Position numbers and translations under genes: made by a program. A DNA stretch of 64,000 nucleotides from assembly GCA_902604525.1 (NCBI GenBank), contig CACKYY010000002.1, positions 25,078 through 89,077 on the forward strand, in the 5' to 3' direction. Shown in pieces: positions 42,651-51,891 of this stretch. Below the pieces are notes generated by a model. It was not told the DNA's origin. It made no database searches and worked only from the letters and a program-made list of their open reading frames with translations. This DNA comes from an uncultured Pelagibacteraceae bacterium. Its GTDB lineage: Bacteria; Pseudomonadota; Alphaproteobacteria; Pelagibacterales; Pelagibacteraceae. Positions within the stretch are counted from its first letter, which is position 1, and every line of letters begins with the position of its first letter.

Positions 42651-44093
42651 ATGTACAACAATTTTGGACAATTCATCGATGGAAAGTGGCAACAGTCAGA
42701 GAAAAAAGAAACATATGACGTTATTAATCCTGCAACAGAAGAGGTAATAGGTAGTGCATCAAAAGCATCTTCTATTGAAGTTCAAAAAGCACTTAAGTCT
42801 GCTGAAAGAGGACTAAAAGTTTGGAGTAATACAACTCCATGGCAAAGATCGTACGTTCTTAGAAAAATTGCAGATTTAATGAGAGAAAAAAAAGATGTTC
42901 TTGCAAAATGGTTGACCCTCGAAGTTGGAAAACCTTTGACAGAGGGTGTTGGTGAAGTTGGAGGAGCAGCTGATATTTTTGAATGGAATGCAGAAGAAAC
43001 AAAAAGAATTTATGGGCAAACAGTTCAAAGTAGGTTTCCTGAAACTAGAGTTCATGTTTATTATCAACCAGTCGGGGTAGTGGCTGCTTTGATACCGTGG
43101 AATTTTCCAATTGTTTTAGCAGCTAGAAAAATTTCCACAGCGTTAGCCGCAGGTTGTTCTGTCATCTGCAAACCAGATGTAATTACTCCTGGTGCCGTGA
43201 TGGAATTAGTTGACATCTGTAAAAAGGCTGGAGTTCCTGATGGTGTTGTAAATCTTTTATCTGGTGATCCAGCAGAAATTTCAAATGAATTATTAGAATC
43301 TGATATTATTAAAAAAGTTTCTATTACAGGTTCAACTAGAGTAGGAAAATTAATACTTAAAAAAGCTGCAGACAAAGTTCAAAGAGTTACAATGGAACTC
43401 AGTGGTCACTCTCCATTTATAGTTTGTGATGATGTAAATATTGATAATGTTGCTGATATTGCTATAGCAGCTAAATTTAGAAATAATGGGCAAGTTTGTA
43501 TCTCCCCTAATAGATTTTATATTCAAGAAAATGTTAAAGATGAATTTATCAATGCTTTTATAAATAGAGCTAAAAAATTAAAAATCGGTAATGGTATGGA
43601 TGAAGGAGTAAACCTTGGTCCATTGACTACTGCTAAAAGATTAGAGGAAATCGAAAAATTAGTTGATACAACAAAAAAAGAGGGAGCAGAAGTTTTAATG
43701 GGAGGAAAAAGACCATCAGGTTTTAACAAAGGTTTTTATTATGAGCCAACAGTTTTTGACAATGTAGAAGATAACTTCACGATTATGAAAGAAGAACCAT
43801 TTGGCCCGTTAGTTCCAATGTTAGCATTTAAAACTTTTGATGAAGTTATTGAAAGAGCGAATGATAATGATCTGGGTCTGTGTAGTTATCTTTATACTAA
43901 CTCAATGGATAAGGCTAATAGAGGATCTGAACTTTTAGAAACAGGATGTGTTGCTGTAAATACGGGTGCTGTAGCAATTGCTGAAGCACCATTTGGTGGA
44001 ATAAAACAAACTGGATACGGACGTGAGGGTGGATCAATGGCAATAAAAGATTATTTAAATGTTAAATACACTCATATGGCCTTGAAGGCTTAA
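42651..44093 (+). CDS. NAD(P)-dependent aldehyde dehydrogenase
   Basis: A 480-residue aldehyde dehydrogenase. IPWNFPIVLAARKISTALAAGC holds the N-anchor Asn, SITGSTRVGKL the cofactor loop, MELSGHSPFIV the general-base Glu (about 250) and NNGQVCISPNRFY the catalytic Cys (about 284). Overall it resembles succinate-semialdehyde/lactaldehyde dehydrogenases rather than IolA (methylmalonate-semialdehyde type). It is co-transcribed with an HpaI-type aldolase after 1 base, so oxidation of the aldehyde released by that aldolase is likely. Confidence 0.92.
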   Translation: MYNNFGQFIDGKWQQSEKKETYDVINPATEEVIGSASKASSIEVQKALKSAERGLKVWSNTTPWQRSYVLRKIADLMREKKDVLAKWLTLEVGKPLTEGVGEVGGAADIFEWNAEETKRIYGQTVQSRFPETRVHVYYQPVGVVAALIPWNFPIVLAARKISTALAAGCSVICKPDVITPGAVMELVDICKKAGVPDGVVNLLSGDPAEISNELLESDIIKKVSITGSTRVGKLILKKAADKVQRVTMELSGHSPFIVCDDVNIDNVADIAIAAKFRNNGQVCISPNRFYIQENVKDEFINAFINRAKKLKIGNGMDEGVNLGPLTTAKRLEEIEKLVDTTKKEGAEVLMGGKRPSGFNKGFYYEPTVFDNVEDNFTIMKEEPFGPLVPMLAFKTFDEVIERANDNDLGLCSYLYTNSMDKANRGSELLETGCVAVNTGAVAIAEAPFGGIKQTGYGREGGSMAIKDYLNVKYTHMALKA

Positions 44094-44094
44094 A

Positions 44095-44886
44095 ATGAGA
44101 AAAAATAAAATTAAACAAATGATGAATGAGGGAAAATCAGTCATCAATGGATGGCTTCAAATTCCAAGTACAGTTTCAGCAGAGGTTATGGCACATCAGG
44201 GATGGGATTCTCTTACAATTGATATGCAACATGGATTAGTCGATTACACTAACGCACTTCCAATGCTTCAAACTATATCTACTACCGATGTTACACCTCT
44301 TGCACGTGTAAACTGGAATGAACCTGGTCAAATTATGAAAATTCTAGACTCGGGTTGTTACGGCATAATTTGTCCAATGGTAAGCAATCGCAGTGAAGCC
44401 GAAAAATTTGTTAAAGCGTGCATGTACCCTCCTAATGGATATAGAAGTTTTGGTCCAGTTAGAGGTCTAATTTATGGTGGTGGAGATTATGCAGATCATG
44501 CAAATGATGAAATGCTTAAATTTGCAATGATTGAAACAAAAGAGTCTTTGGAAAAATTAGACGAAATAATGTCTACTCCAGGTTTGGATGGAATTTATAT
44601 TGGTCCTGCTGATTTAAGTCTGGCGATCGGTGAAGCCCCAGGTTTTGACAGACCCGCAGAGACAAAGGCATATTCTGAAATTTTAAGAATACTTGAGCAT
44701 GCAAAAAAAAATAATATTTTTTCTGGTATTCACAATGGTAGCCCAGAGTATGCTCTTAAAATGATTGATAAAGGTTTTAATTTTGTAACTATCGGTGCAG
44801 ATCAAAGAGCTATGAGCTCAGGCGCAAAAGCGATAGTAGATAAAATGAAAGGTTCTTTAAAAAAAGAAGAGTCGAGTACTTACTGA
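44095..44886 (+). CDS. HpcH/HpaI-type class II aldolase
   Basis: A 263-residue metal-dependent aldolase that splits 2-keto-3-deoxy or 4-hydroxy-2-oxo acids into pyruvate and an aldehyde. IDMQHGLVDY (catalytic His, about 45), LARVNWNEPGQIMKILDSGCYGI (substrate Arg), MIETKESLEKLDEI (metal Glu) and GIYIGPADLSLAIG (metal Asp) are all present. Relatives cleave 2-keto-3-deoxy-L-rhamnonate (RhmA) or 4-hydroxy-2-oxoheptanedioate. The adjacent aldehyde dehydrogenase suggests lactaldehyde or glycolaldehyde as product. Confidence 0.9.
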   Translation: MRKNKIKQMMNEGKSVINGWLQIPSTVSAEVMAHQGWDSLTIDMQHGLVDYTNALPMLQTISTTDVTPLARVNWNEPGQIMKILDSGCYGIICPMVSNRSEAEKFVKACMYPPNGYRSFGPVRGLIYGGGDYADHANDEMLKFAMIETKESLEKLDEIMSTPGLDGIYIGPADLSLAIGEAPGFDRPAETKAYSEILRILEHAKKNNIFSGIHNGSPEYALKMIDKGFNFVTIGADQRAMSSGAKAIVDKMKGSLKKEESSTY

Positions 44887-44917
44887 TAAATAAACTTTAC
44901 AAAAATCACTAAACTAA

Positions 44918-45874
44918 ATGAAAAAAATTCTTATCATTCAGCCTATACATCAGGAAGGTATAAAGTTATTACAAAGTAATTCTGAGTACGAATTTGAAGT
45001 TGTAGAAAATATTGAAATAAACTTTTTAAAAAATAAAATTAAAGACTGTGATGGTGTTTCAATTAGAACTGCTAAACTAAGTGGGGAAGTAATTGAAGCT
45101 GCTAATAATCTTAAAATAATCTCAAGACATGGTGTTGGATATGATAATATTGATTTAAACGTCTCAAAAAAAAAAAATATCACTTTGGCAATTACATCAA
45201 CTGCAAATGCTGTAGCTGTAGCTGAACATGTAATGTTCATGATTTTGAATATTTCTAAAAGAGGTAATATGTACGACGATACTGTTAAAAGTGGGAAATT
45301 TAATGAAAGAAATAAACTACCTAAAACTGTAGAGCTTTGGAATAAAAATATTTTAATTGCAGGATTTGGTAGAATAGGACAAGCCTTGATTAAGAGGTGC
45401 TTAGGTTTTGAAATGAATGTTTTTGTTTATGATCCTTATGTGTCTAAAGAATTTATTGAAAGACAAGGTGGTAAAAAAGTAGAAGATTTAAGTGAAGCTT
45501 CAAAAAATATGGATGCAGTATCACTTCACATCCCTTTAAATAATGAAACTAAAAATATAATTAATTATGAATTACTTAAATCTATGAAAAAAAATTGTAT
45601 TATTATTAATGCTGCAAGAGGAGGTATTGTAAACGAAATTGATTTAGATCGAGCTTTAAATGAAAATTTAATCTTTGGTGCTGGTTTGGATGTATTTGAA
45701 ACTGAACCTCCTGCTGAAAATAATGCTCTTTTAAAAAATAAGAAAGTTTTTTTAAGTCCACATACTGCAGCTTTCACAGAGGAATGTATGACAAGAATGG
45801 GTAAAGAAACTATTCAAAATATATTTGATTTTTTTGAAGGTAGTTTAGAAAATTCAAAAAAAGTAAAACTATAA
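44918..45874 (+). CDS. D-2-hydroxyacid dehydrogenase (phosphoglycerate dehydrogenase-like)
   Basis: A 318-residue NAD-dependent dehydrogenase. AGFGRIGQALIKR (about 148-160) and VYDPYV bind NAD; NAARGGIVNE (Arg), DVFETEPP (Glu) and LSPHTAAFTEE (His) make the catalytic set. It lacks the ACT domain of long SerA enzymes. It follows the aldolase by 31 bases and converges on iolE with a 6-base overlap. It probably reduces or oxidises a small 2-keto/2-hydroxy acid of the island's pathway. Confidence 0.9.
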   Translation: MKKILIIQPIHQEGIKLLQSNSEYEFEVVENIEINFLKNKIKDCDGVSIRTAKLSGEVIEAANNLKIISRHGVGYDNIDLNVSKKKNITLAITSTANAVAVAEHVMFMILNISKRGNMYDDTVKSGKFNERNKLPKTVELWNKNILIAGFGRIGQALIKRCLGFEMNVFVYDPYVSKEFIERQGGKKVEDLSEASKNMDAVSLHIPLNNETKNIINYELLKSMKKNCIIINAARGGIVNEIDLDRALNENLIFGAGLDVFETEPPAENNALLKNKKVFLSPHTAAFTEECMTRMGKETIQNIFDFFEGSLENSKKVKL

Positions 45875-46768
45875 AGCTATTTCTAGACCAATATCTGCAC
45901 AAACCTCAGATAAATATTTGAAACCTTTTTTTGCATATTCTAAAGGATTTGCTTTAGCTGGATCTTGCTCTGCTTCTACAACTAACCAGCCTTTATAATC
46001 AATATTTTTTAAATATTTTAGTAAAGGCTTATAATCAATGCATCCGTCTCCTGGTACAGTAAAAGCTCCCTCTAAAAATGCTTTTCTAAAACTCCAATCT
46101 TTTTGGAGAGATTTATTTAAAATATCTTCTCTCATATCCTTACAGTGAATATGAATAATTCTGTCTTTATAGTCTTCTACTATTTTAACAGAATTACCTT
46201 TAGCAAATAACATGTGACCAGTATCCAGTATTAATTTGACTTGGTCACTTGTGTTATCTAACAGTCTTTTTGTGTCGTCTTCTGTTTCAATCACTGTGCC
46301 CATGTGATGATGATACGCTAAAGGCATATCTTGATCTTCCAAATATTTTCCCATTTCGGAAATTTTTTTACAATATTCATTCCATTCATCTTTGTTCATT
46401 TGTGGTCTACTGGATAAAGGTCTATTTGGTTCGCCAGCAATAGAGTCTGATACTTCAGCAAATACGATACATGGTGCTTTACAATCTTGAAAAAGTTTTA
46501 ATTGTTCTTGAACTGATATAATTTCATCCTTTACAGAATTTTTTCTCAAATTTGCACTGTACCAGCCTGAACATAACTTTAAGTTATATTTTTGTAACAA
46601 TGGAATGAGTTCCTCTGATTTTTTTGGAAATTTCCCTCCAGACTCTATTCCAGAAAAACCTGCCTCACTTGCTTCAGATAAACACTGCTCCAAAGGTGTG
46701 TCACCACCAAGTTCAGGCATGTCATCATTGCTCCATGCTATTGGCGCTATTCCTAATTTTACTGACAT
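45869..46768 (-). CDS. iolE: myo-Inosose-2 dehydratase IolE
   Basis: A 299-residue TIM-barrel enzyme of the xylose-isomerase-like AP endonuclease fold. It removes water from scyllo-inosose to give the dione used by IolD. GIAPIAWSNDDMPELGGDTPLEQCLSEASEAGFSGIE at the N-terminus is the hallmark, with metal ligands in AYHHHMGTVIE, LILDTGHMLFA, HIHCKDM and VVEAEQDPAKANP. It lies alone on the minus strand between plus-strand genes, away from iolD by 3.3 kb. Confidence 0.94.
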   Translation of the reverse strand: MSVKLGIAPIAWSNDDMPELGGDTPLEQCLSEASEAGFSGIESGGKFPKKSEELIPLLQKYNLKLCSGWYSANLRKNSVKDEIISVQEQLKLFQDCKAPCIVFAEVSDSIAGEPNRPLSSRPQMNKDEWNEYCKKISEMGKYLEDQDMPLAYHHHMGTVIETEDDTKRLLDNTSDQVKLILDTGHMLFAKGNSVKIVEDYKDRIIHIHCKDMREDILNKSLQKDWSFRKAFLEGAFTVPGDGCIDYKPLLKYLKNIDYKGWLVVEAEQDPAKANPLEYAKKGFKYLSEVCADIGLEIAL

Positions 46769-46807
46769 AATACTTGTATTTGTTATGATATATAAAATTA
46801 TAATCTA

Positions 46808-47944
46808 ATGAATACAAATAAATTATCCTTAGGAATTGTTGGTGGAGGTCCAAAATCTTGGATTGGTCATGTCCATCGAATTTCTGCAAGATTTGATGAC
46901 AAGTACAAAATAGTAGCTGGTGTATTCTCGAGAAATTCAAAATTATCGATTAGCTTTGGAAAAACTTTAGGTATCTCCAAAGATAGATGCTACTCAAACT
47001 TTAAAGAGATGGCTTTGAAAGAGTCAAAAAGAGATGATGGCATTCAAGTAGTCTCAATAATGACACCTCCATCAAGTCATCAAATTATTGCTGAAAAATT
47101 TATTGAAAAAAATATCAATATTATTTCAGATAAACCATTTGCTGGTAATCTAGACCAAGCCCAAAAACTTTATAAAAAAATAAAATCAAACAAAAACATT
47201 AAATATGCTTTGACTCATAATTACTCAGCTTACCCAATGGTTAGAGAGGCTAAAGTTTTAATAGAAAAAGGTAAAATTGGTAAAATTGAATATGTGAATG
47301 TTGAATATATTCAAGATTGGTCTGATGGAACAAAAATTAATGTAAAAAATGCCAAAAAAATACTAAAATGGAAAATAGATAATAAAATAGTTGGTGCATC
47401 TGCCGTTCTTAATGAAATTGGAACCCATGCTTATCATTTAGCTACATATATTTCAGGACTAAAAGGAGAAAAAATTTTTGCTGACATTAAACAAATTTCA
47501 AAAAAAATTAAAATGGATGATAGCGCACAAGTAATGATTAATTTTACAAATGGTGCAAAAGGTATGTTTTGGACGAGCGTCATGGCTAAAGGTGGAGTTT
47601 ATGGTCTCAGAATTAGAATATTTGGATCTAAAGGAAGCTTAGAGTGGGTTCAAAATGACCCTAATTATCTAAAATTAAATCCAGACAGAGGTGCAGTAAG
47701 ATACCTAGAGAGAGGTTTTCACAATGCTGAGCTTTCAAAAAAATTTTCCAGAATAAAGTTTGGACACCCAGAAGGATACTTAGATGCATTTGCAAATATT
47801 TATAGAGAATTTGCAGATTCTTTAAAAAATAGATCAAAAAAAAGATATTTTTATCCAAATGAGGATGAAGGATTAGAAACAGCAAAATTTATAAATGCTT
47901 GTAAAGTTTCATCAAAAAATAAAAGATGGGTCAAAATCAAATAA
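46808..47944 (+). CDS. Gfo/Idh/MocA-family oxidoreductase
   Basis: A 378-residue sugar dehydrogenase: GIVGGGPKSWIGHVH at the N-terminus, SDKPFAGN (catalytic Lys, about 113), and NEIGTHAYHLATYISG (active-site histidines). The longer GGGPKSWIG cofactor loop is seen in a subgroup often found in inositol and sugar clusters. It overlaps the IolG-like gene by 19 bases. It might act on scyllo-inositol, or a deoxy sugar. Confidence 0.87.
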   Translation: MNTNKLSLGIVGGGPKSWIGHVHRISARFDDKYKIVAGVFSRNSKLSISFGKTLGISKDRCYSNFKEMALKESKRDDGIQVVSIMTPPSSHQIIAEKFIEKNINIISDKPFAGNLDQAQKLYKKIKSNKNIKYALTHNYSAYPMVREAKVLIEKGKIGKIEYVNVEYIQDWSDGTKINVKNAKKILKWKIDNKIVGASAVLNEIGTHAYHLATYISGLKGEKIFADIKQISKKIKMDDSAQVMINFTNGAKGMFWTSVMAKGGVYGLRIRIFGSKGSLEWVQNDPNYLKLNPDRGAVRYLERGFHNAELSKKFSRIKFGHPEGYLDAFANIYREFADSLKNRSKKRYFYPNEDEGLETAKFINACKVSSKNKRWVKIK

Positions 47945-48939
47945 ATATTGCATTACTTGGTCTTGGAAGAATAGGCCAAATGCATGCCTTAAATTTAACT
48001 AATCACCCAGAATTCAATTTAAAATATACATTTGATATTGATAAAAATTTAAATAAGAAATTAGGAAAAAAATATAAGTCAATTCCTATTAATAATCCCA
48101 ATGTTGCATTCAATGATAAGAGCATTAAATGTATTTTTATAGCCACAAGTACTAAGACCCATTTAAATTATATTGATAAAGCAGTAAGAAATAAAAAAGT
48201 TGTATTCTGTGAAAAGCCATTAGATTTAAGTTTAAAAAAAATTAATGAATACAAAAAAAAACTTTCTAAATTTAATCCTAAGATTCAAATTGGTTTTAAT
48301 AGAAGATATGATGCAGGACACAATTCTTTGAAAAAGAATCTTGTTAATGGGAAAATTGGAAAATTAGAAAAAATAATAATTACTAGTCGGGACCCTGCGC
48401 CCCCTTCAATTGATTACTTGAGAAATTCTGGTGGTATTTTTAAAGATATGATGATCCACGACTTTGATTTAGCAAGATACTATGTGGGCTCTGATGAATT
48501 TAAGCATTTATTTGCAACAGGTGAATACTTTAAAGAAAAAAAATTTAAAAAAGTAAAAGATTTAGAATTAGCTACAGTGGTAATGAAAACAAGGAAAGGT
48601 GTCCAGTGTATAATAACAAATTCTAGACATTGTAGTTTTGGCTATGATCAAAGAGTTGAGTTATTTGGAAGTAAAGGGATGGTAATTTCTGATAATCAAA
48701 GAGATTTAGAAACAACATCCTATTTTAAAAATTCAACAGGTAGTAAACGATCTTTTAAAAATTTTTTTATCGAGAGATATTCAGAGGCATTTAAAAACCA
48801 ATTAAGTGACTTAGCAAGATTTTGTAAAAAAAACATTAAACCACGGGCAAATTTTGAAGATGGAAGAATGTCAGTGATATTGGCTGAAACAGCAAAAAAA
48901 TCTTTAAAAACAAAAAAATTTGTGCTGATTAAATTTTAA
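47926..48939 (+). CDS. iolG: Inositol 2-dehydrogenase-like (IolG) oxidoreductase
   Basis: A 337-residue Gfo/Idh/MocA enzyme. LLGLGRIGQMHALNLT (NAD loop), FCEKPLDLS (Lys near 95), FNRRYDAGH and DMMIHDFDLARYYVG (about 165-180, Asp/His active site) match inositol 2-dehydrogenases, which oxidise myo-inositol to scyllo-inosose, the IolE substrate. Together with IolE and IolD it gives the first three steps. It is the best iolG candidate of the three Gfo/Idh genes here. Confidence 0.85.
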   Translation: MGQNQINIALLGLGRIGQMHALNLTNHPEFNLKYTFDIDKNLNKKLGKKYKSIPINNPNVAFNDKSIKCIFIATSTKTHLNYIDKAVRNKKVVFCEKPLDLSLKKINEYKKKLSKFNPKIQIGFNRRYDAGHNSLKKNLVNGKIGKLEKIIITSRDPAPPSIDYLRNSGGIFKDMMIHDFDLARYYVGSDEFKHLFATGEYFKEKKFKKVKDLELATVVMKTRKGVQCIITNSRHCSFGYDQRVELFGSKGMVISDNQRDLETTSYFKNSTGSKRSFKNFFIERYSEAFKNQLSDLARFCKKNIKPRANFEDGRMSVILAETAKKSLKTKKFVLIKF

Positions 48940-48984
48940 ACCGTCACATTGATTTTATAGATTTATAATATAATTAATTTAGCT

Positions 48985-49575
48985 ATGAGAAATATTAAGC
49001 CATTTGGTCCCTCAATTGGAAAAACAAAAATATCTAAAAGGTTTATAAATAAACTAAATGAGGAATTTGATAAAAAATCAAATAATAAAAAAATTGATTA
49101 TAGTTCAAAATTAGCTAGTCAAATAAAAAATGAAATAAAGATTTCAAATAATTTTATAAAAAAATATTTATTTAAAGAGTTAAGAATAAATATCAAAAAA
49201 TTTTTAGCCAATGAACAAATTAAAAATATAAAAGAAGTAAAAATTCTTAATCTTTGGGTTGTTAGACAGTTTAAGGGTGAGTACAACCCTATCCATTATC
49301 ATACTGGCGATTTGTCTGGAGTTGGATATTTAACTTTGCCAAAAAATATGACAAAAAACAATTTAGTTAAAAATAAAAAACTTAAAACCAATGGAACAAT
49401 TGACTTTATAAATGGACAAAAAGCATTTCTTAGTAATAGTATTTATAATCTAATTCCAAAAATTGGAGACTTAATAATATTTCCAAACTATCTGATGCAT
49501 ACTGCATATCCATTTAACATAAATGGAGAAAGACGATCATTTTCTTTTAATGTAAAAATTATTTTTAAAAAATAA
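48985..49575 (+). CDS. Putative 2OG-Fe(II) oxygenase-like protein
   Basis: A 196-residue protein. NLWVVRQFKGEYNPIHYHTG (about 90-110) followed by DLSGVGYLTLP, then GDLIIFPNYLMHTAYPF and ERRSFSFNV near the end, give the His, His and 2OG-binding Arg pattern of small dioxygenases of the TIGR02466 type, known in marine bacteria and cyanophages. The HxH start of the motif is what that group has. The N-terminus is lysine-rich. It is followed without a gap by the methyltransferase gene. The substrate is unknown. Confidence 0.68.
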   Translation: MRNIKPFGPSIGKTKISKRFINKLNEEFDKKSNNKKIDYSSKLASQIKNEIKISNNFIKKYLFKELRINIKKFLANEQIKNIKEVKILNLWVVRQFKGEYNPIHYHTGDLSGVGYLTLPKNMTKNNLVKNKKLKTNGTIDFINGQKAFLSNSIYNLIPKIGDLIIFPNYLMHTAYPFNINGERRSFSFNVKIIFKK

Positions 49576-50493
49576 ATGGATACTGATTTTTTTAAAAATA
49601 TTAGAATTTTGGATGGCGGTATGGGTCAACAGCTATTAGCCAAAGGATTAATCTCGAAAGGCACATTATGGTCCGCTAGTGCTAATTTAGATAAAAAATT
49701 TCATGATCTGGTTGTTGACGTACACTTATCATTTATAAATGCTGGATCTGAGGTGATACTTACCAATACCTTTTCTGCGAGAAAAATTAGATTAATACAA
49801 AATAAAGTTGAAAAAGATTTTGTATATATAAATGAACAAGCTTGTTTATTATGTATTAAAGCAAAGGAAAAATCTGGAAAAGATGTTTTAATTGCTGGTA
49901 GCTTACCTTGTCAAAATGATACTTATGTAGAAGATCAAAGAGATAGCAAAGAATTAGAAAAAGCTTTTTATGAACAAGCTGAGGTTATCGCTCCCTTTGT
50001 AGATTTTTTTTATTTAGATGTTGTTTCAAGTGGAAGAGAAATAGACATAGCATCAAATGTTGCGGTCAAATTGAATAAACCTGTTCTTTTAGGTATTCAT
50101 GTTAAAAAAAATAACTTACTCCCCTCGGATGAAACTATTACTGAAGTCTTTAATAAATATAGAAGTAATAATTGGCTAGGAGTAATAACAGCATGCGTTT
50201 CTCCAAAAATTGCTGAGAAGTGCACCTCTGAAATTAAAAAGTTAGATATCCCGTTTGGATTTAAAGCCAACCTTTGGAAAGTAGAAGAGCCAACTCCAGT
50301 TCAAACTTTTAATAAGGCTAAACCTGATGAAATAGGTACTAATCCGAACGTTTCGCTTGGGAAAAGAGACAACAATTCAGCTAAAAAATTCTATGATTTT
50401 TCGAAAAGACTTGTTGAACAAGGGGCAACAATTCTCGGTGGATGTTGCGAAACAACACCAGAGGACATTAGAGAAATTGCTAAATTAAGATAA
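49576..50493 (+). CDS. Homocysteine S-methyltransferase-family protein
   Basis: A 305-residue zinc methyltransferase barrel. ILDGGMGQQLLAKG begins the protein, ITACVSPK (about 211) supplies the first zinc cysteine and GGCCETTPEDI (about 290) the last two. It makes methionine from homocysteine with a methyl donor such as S-methylmethionine, or another methylated compound. The start follows directly on the previous stop (TAAATG), leaving no room for a SAM riboswitch. It converges on the EamA gene with a 9-base overlap. Confidence 0.88.
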   Translation: MDTDFFKNIRILDGGMGQQLLAKGLISKGTLWSASANLDKKFHDLVVDVHLSFINAGSEVILTNTFSARKIRLIQNKVEKDFVYINEQACLLCIKAKEKSGKDVLIAGSLPCQNDTYVEDQRDSKELEKAFYEQAEVIAPFVDFFYLDVVSSGREIDIASNVAVKLNKPVLLGIHVKKNNLLPSDETITEVFNKYRSNNWLGVITACVSPKIAEKCTSEIKKLDIPFGFKANLWKVEEPTPVQTFNKAKPDEIGTNPNVSLGKRDNNSAKKFYDFSKRLVEQGATILGGCCETTPEDIREIAKLR

Positions 50494-51372
50494 TTTTTTT
50501 CTATCAGCCTTTCGAACAAAATAAATACCTATACAAACTGCAGTCAAAGAAATTAAGACTTTAATTGTTATTAATTCTTTTAAGAATATGTATCCTAGAA
50601 TTGTTCCAAAAATTGGTATTAAATATGATACTTGAGATTGAAAAATCAAACCATTATCTTTTAGTATTTTAAACCTTAATAGCCACGCAATTCCTGTTGG
50701 AACAATACCCAGATAAATTACAGATATTAATGAGTCTGTTCTTGGCACTACCTGCCACGGTTGTTCAATAAATGATACCAATGGTATTAAAATAATTGTT
50801 GCCCAGATTAATATCGAACCTGTAACATTTTCATTTTTTTTCTTACTAATTTTTAAAGTTAATACACCACCAATAACATAACATGTTGAACCCAACAAAA
50901 TTAACAAAGCTGAAGTGAAATTATTTTGATCAATTAAAAGATTGTCTGAAAATAAAAAAATTATTCCAGAAAAACCGATCAAAATTCCAAACGTTTTAAC
51001 TAAATTAAATTTTTCATTTTTCGTATAAAAATGACCTAGTATAGTAGAACTTAGTGGTGTTGTTGACATTAAGATTGCAGCGAGATTACTTTGAACAGAT
51101 TTTACTCCATAGGCAATTAGAAAGAATGGTGCAACCAAATTTATAAAACCAATCATAGCAAACCAATGCCAATCTTTAGAAAAAGCCTCAATTTTTATTT
51201 TTTTATAGTAACAAAGAAGTAGAACTGGAATTGCTCCAAAAAATACTCGAAGGAAAGCTATTGTAACTGGACCAAATGAATAGGTTGCGATTTTTATATT
51301 AAAAAATGCAGATGCCCAAATTAAAGACAATAAGGTTAATAAAGTATAATCTATTAATTTTGGATGTCTCAT
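50485..51372 (-). CDS. EamA/DMT-family transporter
   Basis: A 295-residue permease with ten helices in two EamA repeats (about 8-140 and 150-290). LLSLIWASAFFNIKIA, AFLRVFFGAIPVLLLC and GIVPTGIAWLLRFKIL are typical. Such proteins export amino acids or other metabolites; the substrate is not readable. It overlaps the YbaK-type gene by 4 bases. Confidence 0.88.
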   Translation of the reverse strand: MRHPKLIDYTLLTLLSLIWASAFFNIKIATYSFGPVTIAFLRVFFGAIPVLLLCYYKKIKIEAFSKDWHWFAMIGFINLVAPFFLIAYGVKSVQSNLAAILMSTTPLSSTILGHFYTKNEKFNLVKTFGILIGFSGIIFLFSDNLLIDQNNFTSALLILLGSTCYVIGGVLTLKISKKKNENVTGSILIWATIILIPLVSFIEQPWQVVPRTDSLISVIYLGIVPTGIAWLLRFKILKDNGLIFQSQVSYLIPIFGTILGYIFLKELITIKVLISLTAVCIGIYFVRKADRKKLS

Positions 51373-51851
51373 TCTGTTAAATCATCAACTTCTGAATTAG
51401 TTAATTTTTTTAGTTCAAAGAAGGTAATTCCAAAAACTGCATTTGGATGTCCTGCTGCAGCAAAAACTTTTGAAAATCTCTCTAAATGTTTATCCATATA
51501 TACTTTTGTATTTACTAAATGACCTATTGGAGATACGCCTCCTATTGTATAACCAGTAATTTGCTTAACCTCTTCGGGACTTGCCATTGACACATCTTTT
51601 TCACTTAATTTTTTTTTCAACTTATTTAAAGAGCATCTTTTGTCTCCCGATACTAAACAAAGACAAAATTTATTGCCTAATTTAAAAAGTAAGCTTTTTA
51701 CAATTGCACCAACATTACAACCTAAGGCTGTAGCAGCATCATTTGCTGTTCTTGCAGTTTGTTCTAAAATAATAACATTAAGATTTGGATCAAAGTCTTT
51801 AAGAATTTTCTTTGCTCTTTTAACTGGTTCTTTATCTAAAATGGAATTCAC
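51369..51851 (-). CDS. YbaK/EbsC-type aminoacyl-tRNA deacylase
   Basis: A 160-residue editing-domain protein that hydrolyses wrongly charged tRNA (Cys-tRNA-Pro, Ala-tRNA-Pro or similar). VGAIVKSLLFKLG with the catalytic Lys (about 49) and YTIGGVSPIGHLVNTKVYMD (GxxSP loop, about 100) are conserved. The start is GTG (51851), since no ATG lies upstream of the domain. The EamA gene follows with a 4-base overlap. Confidence 0.9.
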   Translation of the reverse strand: MNSILDKEPVKRAKKILKDFDPNLNVIILEQTARTANDAATALGCNVGAIVKSLLFKLGNKFCLCLVSGDKRCSLNKLKKKLSEKDVSMASPEEVKQITGYTIGGVSPIGHLVNTKVYMDKHLERFSKVFAAAGHPNAVFGITFFELKKLTNSEVDDLTE

Positions 51852-51891
51852 TTATTTATTCGTATGATTAATAATATTGATTAAATACACT

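Noticed and set aside
49500-49576. SAM riboswitch before the homocysteine methyltransferase
   Set aside because: SAR11 is known for SAM-II/SAM-V elements before methionine genes, but here the gene follows the previous stop with no gap, so there is no leader.
22223-50493. Recent horizontal island
   Set aside because: The sugar/inositol genes have the same AT-rich composition and codon use as their neighbours and there is no integrase, tRNA end or flanking repeat. It may be a variable region between strains, but the sequence alone does not show recent transfer.
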